Below, one piece after another: positions 12,321-24,225 of a stretch of 64,000 nt of DNA. Origin of the DNA: Klebsormidium nitens (lineage: Eukaryota; Streptophyta; Klebsormidiophyceae; Klebsormidiales; Klebsormidiaceae); contig DF237144.1 in NCBI GenBank assembly GCA_000708835.1, positions 1-64,000 of the forward strand, in the 5' to 3' direction. The translations under genes and the position numbers were made by a program. Position 1 is the first letter of the stretch, and each line of letters opens with the position of its first letter. The notes beneath the pieces were generated by a model. It saw only the letters and a program-made list of their open reading frames with translations, had not been told where the DNA came from and searched no databases.

Positions 12321-14024
12321 GGTTGCGGAAACTGCTGGCGAACGTCAATGCCTGGTTACTGCTATCTCCTTAACTGCTGATTGCACAAGAAACTTGCTTG
12401 TTACATCAGAACTTCTGAGGAGCACCGAACGCCCGTCCTGCAATGGCTCTTGTCCGAAATGCTTGGTTTAGCTGCTCATATCACAAGGGTATTCTAGTGA
12501 CATTAGGACATTGGGAAGCAGCAAACGTATGTCCTGCAACGTACTCCTGTCCCCACAAAATGAAGAGCCGCCGCCTCTGCGAATGTGGGCCAGCTACCAA
12601 CCGGTGGGTAGATCTATGCTTGATCTATGCTTCGGAGCACTAGGTTGCCTAATGCTCTCCCACACAACACCGGAATGGCGGCAATGCGACTGGTGTGAAT
12701 CTTCAATCTGTCGCCTCCGTACACCGACAGAAAGCGAGATCCAACTCTAGAGTCCAAGACCATGGACTCCTCACCCTTGCTGACCCCTAAAATTACAGAC
12801 AGCTGAAAAAGTGGAACTCGGAAGCCATCATCTTTCCTGCCAGAGATTTTAGGGGTCATCTCTCTCCGTGGAATGCGAATACGCTCAATAGCGTCTACTC
12901 GGGGGGTGTTAGATATAGGAAACACTTGCGGAGCGGCTTTTCACATGATTTTGAGCGATAAGCCCTAATTGATGCTGAGGTCATTTCCGCCCAGGATCTT
13001 GGGCGGAACGTGCGTCGGTCGACATGCACGCCCATCGGATACCGGCATGCCGATTTGGCAGCACGTTACGGTACCCAGCAGGTATACCGGACCCCGGTTG
13101 CCAGTACCGGTACTCCCTTTTACCGGTACCAGCATATCAAATTACCTGTACCAAATGAGACCGAGATTGAGAACCCGAGGGGGTTTGCATCCTCCCCCGG
13201 GGCGGGGGATCGGAAGTCGGAGCCTGAAGTGAGTCACCCGACAGGCTGGCTTCCGGTCGGTCCGGTGGCTCTGTTTCCGTTAAATGCATTCCGTTAAAGT
13301 GACAGCGGAAGGCCCTGATGCAGGATTCGAGCTTGGAACTTGTTGTCGTCATCATTGACAATGACATTGTTGAAGCAGGTTCAACTATGCTGTCCCGGCT
13401 CTTCACGGGAAAATAAAAACCACCAAGAGGGTTCCTTGACACCAAGACGGACCAAGTCGGAACAGAGATTGTATAAGAGGTCTCTGACGTCACTAACCAT
13501 AGGGTCCGGAAAATTATAAAAGACGTCACTTTAGAATTGACTAGAATACTCGATACTTTTCCCGCTTATACCTTAGAACTTTCCTGATTTAACCAGAAGG
13601 CTAAGGACGGTTGTAGATTAGAAGTGGACCTTCGTACCAGGCTCCGTGAGGCATTCGAGCACACCGAGTCACGACACCGGCCTCAGTTTTTCGGAGTATA
13701 AAAGCGAGCCGATCCAACTTTGTTTCCTCACTTCCAGTTTTTCTTTTCGGGATTTCTAGTGGCAGAAGGCGGCGCCCAGGGTCGACGGGCACGGTCAAGG
13801 AGGTGACGTCAGCAGCTTGCTGACGTAATATTTGGAATTAGACATCGTGTTACTATGTTCAACTTCAACGTCATGAGTTGGCGCTCAATTGCAATCAGCG
13901 TTTACGGTTTTAGTCTGTGCATGGGTGCGCCTCTCATCGTGGATTGTTGATTGGCTCCGCCTGTGAGGCGACACGGTGAGCAGGCTTTAACCTTCGGAAA
14001 TTTAGGCACCAATTACAGTTTGCA
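12321..14024. promoter_or_regulatory. Shared upstream region between divergent transporter and succinyl-CoA ligase genes
   Basis: About 1.7 kb separates the two divergent start codons. No exon is visible. The stretch holds a GGTACC/ACCGGT-rich block (13065-13145) and TGACGTCA-type sites near 13480-13530 and 13804. The paired motif at 13804-13829 is an inverted repeat, TGACGTCAGCA then TGCTGACGTAA, about 200 bp before the ligase ATG, and is a plausible bZIP-type binding site. Confidence 0.4.
13804..13829. promoter_or_regulatory. Inverted TGACGTCAGCA / TGCTGACGTAA element
   Basis: Two arms in opposite orientation separated by three bases lie upstream of the succinyl-CoA ligase start codon at 14025. 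TGACGTCA cores are classic plant bZIP sites; function here is inferred from motif and position only. Confidence 0.4.
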
Positions 14025-17000
14025 ATGTTGCGCCATCTGCTTTCTGGGGCAAGGGCTCTGGGCCCGCCCCTGATCCAGGCGCAGGGCATGGTGGAGAACG
14101 GGTTGTTGGCAGTTGGAGGGAGCCAAGTCAGCCAGAAGCGATTCCTGAATGTGCATGAGTATCAGGTGAGCTGGGCTGGGCTGAAACAACCAAGAATGAA
14201 ATGTATTGTTTGGCAATTGATTGGTCTCAGTTCCGCTAGTCTGGTGTCATGAATCGGAAAAAGGGAGAATTCACTTGCACACAATCGGCGTCCTTCTGCA
14301 CTGGGGTTTATTGCAGCACAATTTTTTGCAAGGTGGCTTTTGGGTGAGCAGATATACCTTTTCGACTGAGGAATGTGGCAAATTTATCATCTTTGGAACG
14401 TCTGATCTGACAGTTGTTCCCTCGTCAGAATTGAAAGTATCGGGTCGAGTTGCCACTGGAAAAACACCGAGTGTAGCACAGCTCTTTGAAAGTTGGTGTC
14501 TGAGATTCTGTTATTCTCATGCCTGCGCTGATCCATTCGCCTTCCGTGTGACATATCATTTCTGCGGGGTGACAAGAGACAATTCCTCTTGTTGCCGATA
14601 TACTTTGTGTTAGACAATCAATCGTGTATTCTTTTGAAACTAGCTCCCCTTGCTTCATGTATCCTGACATTCTGCCGATGCATCTATTACTAGAAAAGTA
14701 CAGACTTGGTCCTGCCGCAAAGGGAATCAACTGCTTATTGCAACACACAACTTTTTGCTTTCAGGATGTGGACTTTTCTTCTAGTCGCTGCTGCCACTCT
14801 GCATGTTCTGAGATCAGCGTTGGAATAAGGATTCTAGCTGTAGAAATTCAAACAGCATTGGGATTGCTGGGGCCTTTCATGCAGCATGTCCCTTGTCAGC
14901 ACAGGCAGCTTGCGGCTTCAAAGCGGGGTCGTTGGTTGTCCAACTATAGATACTTCAGTTGCCAGCTGATTGTGCCTGCGATCTGTGTGTCACCTTGATA
15001 GGCTGATTGCGCGGTCCGCAACCACTTTGCCCCACCCCTTTTCCCCCTCCTTGTGCACTTTGTGTTTCCGTAGTCGCTCAGGCACCCTCCGTTTGAAACT
15101 GATTGAGAACCAAAAGTTCTGTGTCTCTGATCTCTTGCAGGGCGTCAATCTGATGGCAAAAGTTGGGCGTCAGTGTTCCAGAACACCCCGTAGCCAAGCA
15201 ACTCTCAGGACCAAAATGCATTGCCAGTCCTCAAATCAGGCGCACTTGATGAACATTTGTTACTAGTCCAAGCTTTGTCTGCTGAGCAATGTTGTGTCCT
15301 AACCCCTTGCAGGGTGCCGATCTTATGGGGGAGGTTGGCATCAAAGTCCCGAAGGAAACTGTCACATCTACTCGACGAGGTTGTCTCCGCGGTCAAGCAA
15401 CTCCTCAGGACAGTAATGCAACGGCAATCCTCGAATCAGGCGCACTTGATCAACAATTGGTACAAGTCAAAGCTTTGTCTCTTCAGATGCCGACTCTTCA
15501 TTCCTTGCAGGGTGCCGATCTGATGGGGGAGTTTGGCGTCAATGCGCGAAAGGAACCGTAAAGTCTACTCTCGACGAGGTTGTCTCCGCGGCCAAGCATC
15601 TCCTCAGGACTCTCCTCGAATCAGGCACACTTGACCAACAATTGGTACTAGTCAAAACTGTGTCTGCTAAGCTTTGTCGTCTCTTCATCCCTTGCAGGGT
15701 GCCGATCTGATGGCTAAGTTCAGCATCAACGTCCTGAAAGGAACCGGCGCATCCGCTCTGGACGAAGTCGACTTTGCAGCCAAACAACTTCTTGAAACAA
15801 AACTTCATAGCGTCAGTTCTCAAATCAGGCGCACTTTGATCGATAGTGATTGTTAAACTACGCTTCATTCGATTCTGCGCAGGGCGCGGATCTAATAGCG
15901 AAGTTTGGCATCAACGTCCCGAAAGGAATCGTGGCATTCACGCCAGATGAGGTTGACTCTGCGTTAAAGCAACTTCCTAGAAAAGAACATCCAAGCGTCA
16001 GTTCTCAAATCAGGCGCACTTTGAGAAAGATTGTTAATCTGCGCTTCGTTCGATTTTGCGCAGGGTGCGGATCTGATGGCGAAGTTCGGCATCAACGTCC
16101 CGAAAGGAATTGTAGCATCTACTCTCGACGAGGTCGACTCCGCAGCCAAAGAACTTCCTGGGTCCGAAGTCGTTGTTAAGTCGCAGGTGCTCGCAGGAGG
16201 GCGCGGGCTAGGGACGTTCAAGAATGGGTTCAAGGGGGGGGTGCACATTGTCAAGAAGGAGGAGGCGCGCAGCATTGCAGGTAAGGGCAGCATATGTAAT
16301 CCTACGGGTTGTAGACGAAGAGAGTGTGTAAGCCAGTGTCATCGAAGCATCCTTCTTTCTGGATCACCTATGATCAAGAGATTGCTTTTTGCTTTCCACT
16401 ACGGGAGATCTTTGAACCTGCCTGCAGTGCGACTGGCTTTGCAGTACAGATAAAAGCCGCATGGCGAACAGGTTACAGTCTTCTAGCTGGCGATTGCTTC
16501 GGAGTTTGTTAACATAGCCTTGATTGAGTTATCACTCTTATAATTATAATTCGGTTGGTTTCCTGTAGTCCCAACTTGTACCAATTGTCTGCTTGGGCAG
16601 ACTTTTGCCCAATATTTAATTTCGTGTGCTATGGGATTTGGGCAGGTTTGTTTACGAATTTATTTTCATATGTTACGGGGCAGCATGATCTGCAAATCTG
16701 AAATTAGAGTTTATTCTGCAATCAAATTTCTGGGCAAGTCAAAGAATTTTTATAATTGTTGCCCCACCGGACAATTGGTACCAAATTTTGTGAAACCAAG
16801 AAAAGCCGCATCTTCAATCTCTGCTTACCAAGCACACAGGCGTGCAGGAGTCGTCTCCTGACTTTTGCGTGTGGTCATTTCTGGCTAACCCAACCTTGTC
16901 CGTTGAGTTAGGAAAGGAAACCCTGGGTTAGAAGCTCGTTACTTAGCAAACCGGCGCCCAGGGAACACTGGTCAGCAAAATGAAGTTTCAAGTAACGCCC

Positions 17001-20000
17001 TCTGGTTACTAACTTCTGCCTAAACCCACAACCTGCCATTGGATCTGCAGAGAAGATGCTGGGTCAGACGCTGGTTACGAAGCAAACCGGCGCTCAAGGA
17101 AAGCCGGTCAACAAGCTGTTTATCTGCGAAAAGCTGTCCCTCGTGAACGAGATGTACTTTGCGATCGCGCTCGACAGGAAGGCGGCTGGCCCCGTAAGTA
17201 GCGAGATTCTGGGTCTCCTCCCTTCTTATCGACTTTTTGAGGTACCTTCTTGGACCTGCCAGCATTCACACAGGAAGCGTTTCAGGTTGATTCGCCTGTT
17301 TTCTTGTGTTCAGTACGTTGCCATACCCCGAGATGTTCGTACAAATCAGGAAGATGAAAGCATTTTACTCCTTTCCTGAGCAGTGCTCGCAGTTTAGAAC
17401 GTACCAGCATCTGCAGCTTACAAGTGGTATGAGTCTCTAGAGCAGGTTTCGACGGTATTTTCCGCTCTTTAATACCGCAAAAAAGCACCCCGATGTCATC
17501 ATTGTATGGATGTCATTCAGAGCAGGCACTGTTTTGACAGACACTATTCGGACAGCGCAGAGGCCTACAAATTCGTATCCTAGATTTGGTGCAGCTTACG
17601 TGCATGTCTTTATCGTTTGCAGCCGACGAGGTGCAAGCACAAAGAAGCACCCTGACTACAATCTGGGTGACGTTTGCATCAACACACGACTGCACGTACC
17701 CCGAACTTCGAAAGCCCGTTCAAAACCCAAAAGCATCTGGTTGAGTTCTGACTTAAATTGTCCACCGCCCCATACCTGACTGAGGAAACCGAAACCTGAC
17801 GACCTTTACTCTTAACCACGAGGGTGCACTCCCGCCTGCCGCCGGGGTGGGACCAGCATTAAAAACTCGGCGGAGAAGCACCCTGACCTCAACATCCGGG
17901 TGAATGTCGACCTTAACAAACGTACTGCTCGAAAGAGAAACTTCAAGCCCCGAAATCTGAAGGTCGATAACCAGGAAATGTTTGAAAAGTCTTTTCTTTC
18001 TCGCCAGGTGATTATTGCCTGCAGCCGAGGCGGAACCAGCATCGAAGACTTGGCAGAGAAGCACCCTGACCTCATCATCCGGGTGAATGTCGACATCAAC
18101 GAGGGCATCACCGACGCGCAGGCCGGCGAGGTGGTGGACGGGTTGCAGCTGAAAGTGACGGACAAGGAATCTGCCAAGGAGCAGATCAAGAAGCTTTACA
18201 AAATGTTTTCGGAGGCTGACACCACGCTCGTTGAGGTGGGCTTGCGTTTACCGAATCTGAACTGTTGTGTCAAAGACAGATCTGAAGATGTAGTTTTGGA
18301 TGACGGACAAGGAGTCGGCCAAGGAGCAGATCAAAAAGCTGTACAAAATGTTCTCGGAAGCTGACACCACGCTCGTTGAGGTGAGCTAGCTAATCTTGAC
18401 CTTGGTTACTGTTTCAACAGGAAACTAGGAGTTCCCTTGTTCTTCTGAGATTACGCCTCTCTTAAAGTGCTCCATACGGAATCGCCAAGGAGCACAGTTA
18501 GAAGCTGCACAGAAAATTATCGGACGCTGACACCCCGCTCGTCGAGGTGGGCAGCTTAAGCTTGGCCTGAAGTAATGTTCTGGTTTTGCGGCTTCCTCCT
18601 TTAACTGTGACGGACCAAGGAACCGCCTGAAAGCAGATTGAGAAGCTGTACGAAACGTTTTTGAAGGGTAACATCCGGCTTCTTGAGGTGGGCTAGGTTA
18701 CTGGCCCTTACGTAGTGTCTCAAAACCATTCTGATACTTCGGATTCCCTGGCGACGAACAAACGATCCGCCTCAAGAGCAGATTGAGATGCTTTTCGAAA
18801 TAGCCTCGGAGATTAAAGCGATTCTCTTTGAGATACGCTGGCGAACATCGGACCCAAAGAACTGTGTCAGAATGGTCATGAAGGTGCGTTTCTGAATGTC
18901 AAACAAGGAGTCCGCCGAGGGCCAGATTGAGGCAAGGAAACGCAGAAACATAAGCAGCGAGCGAATCAGATTCTAATGCAGAAACTTGGTTCGTGCGGAT
19001 TGAGTCGAAGACAGAAGGAGGAGCCAGAATAATTGAGGCGTCTATGGTTCTGGAGCGTGTCAAATCCGAAACGGATCACGAGAGCAAACGCGTGGTTTAG
19101 GACTGAAAGAGGAGAAGCACAAGGAAGTCTCTTCGGATTACTTGTTTAAAGGAGAGCCTGCAAGCAAAGGGAAGAGTGCAACTTATGGAAACTTTTGGTA
19201 TTTATGAAGAGCAAATTTTGCAGGTGAACCCGTTGGCAGAGGCGGAGGAGGGCAAGATGGTTGCGGCAGATGCGAAGCTCAACTTCGACGACAACGCTGC
19301 GTATCGGCAGAAGGAGATCTTTGCGTGGCGGGACAAGTCGCAGGAGGACCCCCGGGAGGTAAGGATTGATCACCTCGTTTCCTTCTGTTCTCGTTGTGGA
19401 AGGTGTCAAAAAGCAGTGGGTTCGGAAGTGGATGGTCTTCGATCGGCTGGCGGAAGGGAAACTTCGCGTGGCGGGACAAGTCGCAGAAGGACCCCCGAGA
19501 AGTAAGAGACGCTGCAGGGACTCGGATTCTTTCCCGTCTTGCTTTCTTTTGTTCTTTTAATCGTTTGGTTCTCATATACCTGCTGGGGGACGCTCGAAGT
19601 AGTATGCGGGCGAGAAGCATTCTCCATTTGGCAGAGGAGGTCACTGTGTGGCGGGACAAGTCGTAGGAGGACCCCCGAGAGGTGAGAGACATCGCAGTCC
19701 CGCTGTTTTTTAACGTTCTGGTCTCTTTTATTTTTCAAGAAGCTGGTTCCTTATCCTTTCGCTTATGAGCGCCTTTATGTGGTATGCGGCCGGAGAGTGT
19801 CCCGGTTTGGCCAGCAGAAGGAGATTTTGCTGTAGCGAGACACGTCGCAGGAAATTTCCGCGAGGTAAGAGACGCTGCAGTCCCTCGTTTGCTTCAATCG
19901 CCTTCTTCCCTTTTCATTCCGCTTGCGAATCGCTTAAGCTTTAGTGAGCCTTAGGCACGCCTTAATTACGTCTTAAGGCTCAAGCGCATTATCTTGGCAA

Positions 20001-23000
20001 GTAGGTTTTGGTGTGCTCGTGTAGTAAGCTGCGCTGTTTTCTCAGCGTTGTCATGCGTGCTGTTACGTGGATCAGGGCCCACGCTTCTTCGCCCAAGTCT
20101 GAAGTCGCATCTTGGATCAAACTCTCTGCTCATGAGATTCGATGGCACTTGCTTGTGCTCAGCATGCAGACCTGCTGCGTGTGGTCCAATGTGTTCTTGG
20201 GGGAGGACTTCCATTGAATCATTGATCCATTGTTTCATTGAATCATTCTTTTGTTCTAATTCTTGTCTTACGGTCAAAGGATGCCTGAGAAACCGTCGGT
20301 CTACAGAGGATTGAAGAGATTACTTCTGCTTTTGCCGATTATGGCGGAGGCCGATCCAACTCTGCACCACCCTCGATGTCCATTCAGGCGCATGGAACCT
20401 TCAGAGGTTTCCGTGGAGAGAGTCGGACAGACAAAGAGGCCGTACTAAAATCAGGTCAAACACGTCTAACCAGATGCGCTTGACAGCTGGCGGCTGCTGA
20501 AGCCGACCTGAAGTACATCTTGAGTGCAACATCGGGTGCATTGTAACCCACAAAGAACCCGTGGAAAAAAAAGGTACAGAGAGGCCGAAGCGACTTCACT
20601 GGGTTCGATCTACATGCATGCGCTTGACAGGTGGCGGCCGTTGAGACTGACCTGAACCACATCAATCTCGACGGCAGCATCGCGTGCATCGTAACCCACA
20701 AAGAATCCGTGGAAACGTCAAGAGAACAGAGAGGCTGAAGCGAAATAGGGGGTCAAGCACTGGGTTTAACGCTAACTATGCGAGCTTCCTTGACAGGTGG
20801 CAGCTGCTGAAGCGGACCTGAACCACATCCGTCTTGACGGCAACATCAGGTGCATGATAACCCTCAGAGAACTTTCTGCGGAGAAGTCAACATGACGAGG
20901 AATGCCGGATCAAGATCATTTCTTTCAACCATCGGAAAAGGCAAGGAGAAAAGAGAAGTAACATTCAACGTGGTTTTGACAGGTGGCGGCTGCTGAAGCG
21001 GACCTGAACTACATCGGTCTCGACGGCAACATCGGGTGCATGGTGAATGGCGCTGGGTTGGCCATGGCGACAATGGACATTATCAAGATGCACGGTGGAG
21101 AGCCTGCCAACTTCCTTGACGTCGGCGGGAACGCCAGCGAGGAGCAGGTGAGTGACGTCATCAAGAGTCGCAATTCGAGTTGACTCCGTCAAGAGCCCTG
21201 TTTTGGTCCCGACCAGCTGAGTTGAGGCTGTTGTCTGCTGGAAGCCTTCTCTGGGAATCTGCCAAAATGCGGGAGGAAACCGCGCCGACTTCTCAGCCCT
21301 TGGCCGAATTGCGCCGAGGGTGGGTGATGTCACCAAGAGTCGTGCTCCAGGTCGACCAGCGATTTAACGGTTTTGTATGTCAGAAAGTTTGTTGAGGACT
21401 TCACCAAAATGCACGGGCAATAAGCCTGCCAACTTCCTTGACGTCGACGGAAATGCGGCGAGGGGCCGGTGGATGACGTCATCAAGAGTGGTACGCTGAA
21501 TGGACCTGCTCATTATTAGCATTCGGCTGTTCTGAAATATTTATCGGGAGACGCAAGGGGGCAAGTGTGCAAGTTTGTAGATGTCGGCGGGAAAGCCAGC
21601 AAGGGTTAGGTAGGTGACGTCATCACGAGTCATCCTCTACCTAAATAAGCAATCCGCAGTGTTTGACCGCTGAATACATGTGGCCAGAGGCATGCAGGGA
21701 AACCCCAACTTTGTAGACGTCGACAGAAAAGCGAGCAAAAGTTTGGTGGGGCTGCCGACTCTCTTTGAAGGGACAGGAGACCGATGGGAGATGCTTTGTC
21801 TTTCTGTTAGAGCTGCTTATTTGGAGGAGAATTCTGCACAACAATTCCGGTGAGGTGAGTTCGCCAGTGGCCTTAAGTTGCGACGTCTTTGACACGTGGC
21901 TAGCTGAGACGTGGTGGCACCCCGCAGGTCGTCCAAGCGTTCAAGATCCTGACGGCGGACTCCAAAGTGAAGGCACTCCTGGTAAACATCTTTGGCGGCA
22001 TCATGAAGTGTGACGTTATTGCGAGCGGGATCGTCAAGGCAGCGCAGGAGGTAAAGTTAACTACTTACCCCCCCTCCGCCCCTCCCCCCCCCGCCCTCCC
22101 CTCTGATATTCCTTAGAGGCAAACTGCCGAAGGTATGTTCTTCCAAAATTGTAAAAGGCAAAGACTGTTTGTTTTACTGTCGAGACAAGCCACGCTTTGA
22201 GTATTTTTTAAAAGTGTCATCTGCCCAGAACCTTTTCTTGGACGACTTTGTGGCTTTACTGCTGTTGTGGTTCTTGACGGGGCTGAAACCTTAAGCAGGG
22301 CGGAATGTGGCAGTGTTTCTGAGAGCTCCTTCCTGTTCAACCTGGTTACAAACAAGGTTCAGCGCAGTGACGTGTGCACCGTGCCCTAATTTCACTATTC
22401 TGATACAAGACCATTTTGACTCACTGCTTTCCCATTGCTGAAATTAGAAGCGTTCGTTGTTGGCGCTCATACGTTGAGCTTAAGGGCACTTTCAAGACAG
22501 AGGCAAGTACACGTATGCTGTTTTTGTTTGATCGTCGCTCATCGAGGAATTTGATGCATAGCGGGTGGCACTTGACCAGATATAGAAGACTGCCTACTTG
22601 AGAGTGCATAGTAATGCACATGCGCACCGCTGAATGAGGTTTAGTCTGAGCACTCTGCTTCACTTGAGAGTAACCGACTGCAACTCAACCTTGACCTTAT
22701 GACGCAGAGGTGCTCAACCCGACCTCAATCGAAACCTGTATTTGATTTGGCTGAGCTCTGATATGCACAAAGAGCATTTCAAGGTGGATCTGCTCAAAGG
22801 TGCCTGAGTACGTCGAGCTGCGCAGCCTTTGAGATACTATCGGTCTTGACTATTAAACGTCGATTAAAGCCTTAGCCAACCCGTAACCTAGAAGTGATTC
22901 TCTCTGTATCAACAGGTACAATTGAAGGTGCCGTTGATTGTGCGTTTGGAGGGGACAAACGTGGCCCTCGGCAAGAAGATCCTGAAGGTGGGTCAAGCCT

Positions 23001-24225
23001 ACCCTCTTTGAATTGTTATTTCTGTAAATGGTGACAAATTCAGGTTGAGATGGTTTCTACGACTCTGAACAAGAAGACCTTTTTGGCGGGCGAAGGCTTA
23101 GTATTTAGAGGTTTTTCAACCCGGAATCGGGACCCGAATTTCGTGAGCCTGAGTGTCTCCATTTGGGTCGGACCAAGTAGGTCTTGGAATCTTTTAGGTC
23201 TCTATAGTAGAAAAGGTACTCCAATACACCAGCCCAAATGAACCTAGTTCTGCCCTAGGCGGGGAGAGCTTGAAAATGGGCAAAGCCGTTGCTCTTCCCG
23301 GAACAATTCTCTGTTTCTAGGCTCGATGTCCTTATTTGGCTCTGGTCAAGGAAATCTTAAAGGCGGGCAGCACTGGCTGAGTTCCTAAAGTTCGAAGTCA
23401 AGGAACAAAGCTTTTAGCTCGAGTGCCTCAAAGCTGGGGCGAATAGGGAAATTGTAGACTGAATTTCCGGTCCCTCAGGTTTCTGGCTTTTGCCTGGAAA
23501 GGAATTATCTCGAAGGTGACGAGTTTATATCGATAAAGGTCGGCCTCGTTCCGGTCTCGACATCGTCTCGACCAACTTCTTTGCTTGGCTTACTTCGCTT
23601 CTCGTCAAGTTTCCTTTATTGCGGTTGCTAGGATCTTCACTTGCGTCCTCTTCTGGTTCCTTCTTGTTACTTCTGCTTCGCCGGGTCTAAAGCTCGTTGC
23701 AATCGGGGCACCATTTTGTCGGAGCCTCTAGTTCTGACGCTCACTCTCAACGGACGTTTGCGATGGCTATGTCGCACAGCCTGTGGATGTGATCGAAGCT
23801 CACAAAGCGCCGTTCGGCACTCCTCAAGTTCAATTTACTAGGACGCTGCATCAAGCTAACTTTCTCAATCGTCTCAAGTTGGGTTGTGGTCGAGACAACA
23901 TGATCGCACGTTATGATATTTCGTTCTATCGTCTCTTCGACGCTCGAGCCTGGGAACTCAAGGATTGAGTCGGACATCTTGTGCACCCACAGCAATCGCT
24001 CACACGTGCCCTCTGTCTCTTAAATGCAAATTGGGATGATTTGTCTAATCCAAACATCAAATGAAGTTCTGGAGTCAAGAATTCAGTCGGACCTTTTGTG
24101 CACCCAGATGCGACCGCTCACACGTGCTCTCTGTCTCTTATCCGCAGGAAAGCAAGATGAATATCATTGCGGCGGATGACTTGGACGATGCTGCTGGGAA
24201 GGCTGTGAAGTCTCTCTCTTCTTAG
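14025..24225 (+). CDS. sucC: Succinyl-CoA ligase (ADP-forming) beta subunit, mitochondrial (9 exons)
   Basis: This TCA-cycle enzyme subunit binds nucleotide and, with the alpha subunit, converts succinyl-CoA plus ADP and phosphate to succinate, CoA and ATP in the matrix. Exons: 14025-14165, 16064-16280, 17051-17193, 18008-18235, 19224-19358, 20983-21147, 21928-22050, 22916-22987, 24148-24225. Phases agree throughout; total about 433 residues, normal for the family. The first exon is an Arg/Ser-rich mitochondrial presequence ending RFLNVHEYQ. Then the ATP-grasp domain ([64 protein letters not shown]) and the C-terminal CoA-ligase domain ([50 protein letters not shown]). Key family glycine loops are intact. 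Introns flanking exons 2, 4, 5, 6 and 9 carry clear echo copies of exon edges; intron 2 also holds a MITE. Confidence 0.95.
15141..16020 (+). repeat. 5' echo array of ligase exon 2, five units
   Basis: Copies of intron tail, CAG acceptor and the first roughly 33 codons of exon 2 begin at 15141, 15313, 15511, 15698 and 15883; the functional copy begins at 16064. Spacings are 172, 198, 187, 185 and 181 bp. The two nearest copies remain open and encode [15 protein letters not shown] and [15 protein letters not shown]; the farther ones carry frameshifts and stops and the first keeps only about 12 codons of similarity. Between the copies lies a shared intron word containing TCAAATCAGGCGCACTT. The unit therefore consists of exon head plus intron tail, and decay increases away from the exon. 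Confidence 0.95.
16578..16781. mobile_element. MITE-like element, family 1, copy in ligase intron 2
   Basis: A 204-bp AT-rich element bounded by GTACCAATTGTCTG and CCGGACAATTGGTAC inverted termini. It shares internal words (TTTGCCCAATA, TTAATTTCGT, ATGATCTGCAAATC, TGGGCAAGTCAAA) with the element at 41154-41355. It has no coding capacity, so it is a non-autonomous DNA-transposon type element by structure. Confidence 0.82.
16905..16985 (+). repeat. 5' echo copy of ligase exon 3
   Basis: The segment TTAGCAAACCGGCGCCCAGGGAA...GGTCAGCAAAATG resembles the exon 3 head ACGAAGCAAACCGGCGCTCAAGGAAAGCCGGTCAACAAGCTG at 17080-17118. It lies about 140 bp upstream and has lost the frame. Confidence 0.75.
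17600..17940 (+). repeat. 5' echo array of ligase exon 4, two units
   Basis: The word GAAGCACCCTGAC of exon 4 (real at 18058) recurs at 17875 and 17644, spaced 183 and 231 bp. The nearer copy keeps GGGACCAGCATT and CATCCGGGTGAATGTCGACCTTAACAA almost intact; the farther keeps GCAGCCGACGAGGTGCAAG and loses the rest. Confidence 0.88.
18290..18690 (+). repeat. 3' echo array of ligase exon 4, three units
   Basis: The tail of exon 4 with its donor (real end at 18235) recurs ending at about 18380, 18546 and 18688, spaced 145, 166 and 142 bp. The first copy is nearly perfect (ACGGACAAGGAGTCGGCCAA... through GAG|GTGAGC) and would encode the same [20 protein letters not shown] peptide; the next two are increasingly degenerate. 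Further traces (GACCCAAAG..., 18770-18900) are too weak to count. Confidence 0.92.
19435..19870 (+). repeat. 3' echo array of ligase exon 5, three units
   Basis: The exon 5 tail GCGTGGCGGGACAAGTCGCAGGAGGACCCCCGGGAG|GTAAG (donor at 19359) is repeated with donor positions near 19503, 19682 and 19865, spaced 144, 179 and 183 bp. The second copy has a TAG within the tail and the third has lost the proline run. GT donors are kept in all of them. Confidence 0.92.
20487..20885 (+). repeat. 5' echo array of ligase exon 6, three units
   Basis: TTGACAG acceptors followed by the exon head GTGGCRGCTGCTGAAGCGGACCTG occur with heads starting at 20487, 20631 and 20797; the real exon starts at 20983. Spacings are 144, 166 and 186 bp. 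Each copy covers about 65 nt of exon and then a shared intron segment that includes AGAACYYKTGGAAA-like sequence. Confidence 0.92.
21285..21760 (+). repeat. 3' echo array of ligase exon 6, about four units
   Basis: The exon 6 tail and donor context (AACTTCCTTGACGTCGGCGGGAACGCCAGCGAGGAGCAG|GTGAGTGACGTCATCAAGAGT) recurs with the intron word GTGATGTCACCAAGAGT near 21323, GGATGACGTCATCAAGAGT near 21471, GGTGACGTCATCACGAGT near 21613, and a last weak GTAGACGTCGACAGAAAAGCGAGCAA near 21713. Spacing is about 140-175 bp. Confidence 0.88.
23965..24045 (+). repeat. 5' echo copy of the intron tail before ligase exon 9
   Basis: CGGACATCTTGTGCACCCACAGCAATCGCTCACACGTGCCCTCTGTCTCTTA precedes a relic of the exon head. 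It matches the true intron tail at 24091-24142 almost base for base, about 120 bp upstream. Confidence 0.82.

Noticed and set aside
15141-16020. A CRISPR-like array or independent tandem gene copies
   Set aside because: Units contain exon heads with splice acceptors, diverge in a gradient and have no constant spacer/repeat design; this is plant-type intron sequence.
18760-19140. Further exon 4 echoes after 18690
   Set aside because: Isolated matches such as GAGCAGATTGAG are too short to separate from chance.
23340-23380. A 3' echo of ligase exon 8 (AAATCTTAAAGGCGGG)
   Set aside because: Similarity to the exon tail and donor covers only about 15 bases with mismatches.
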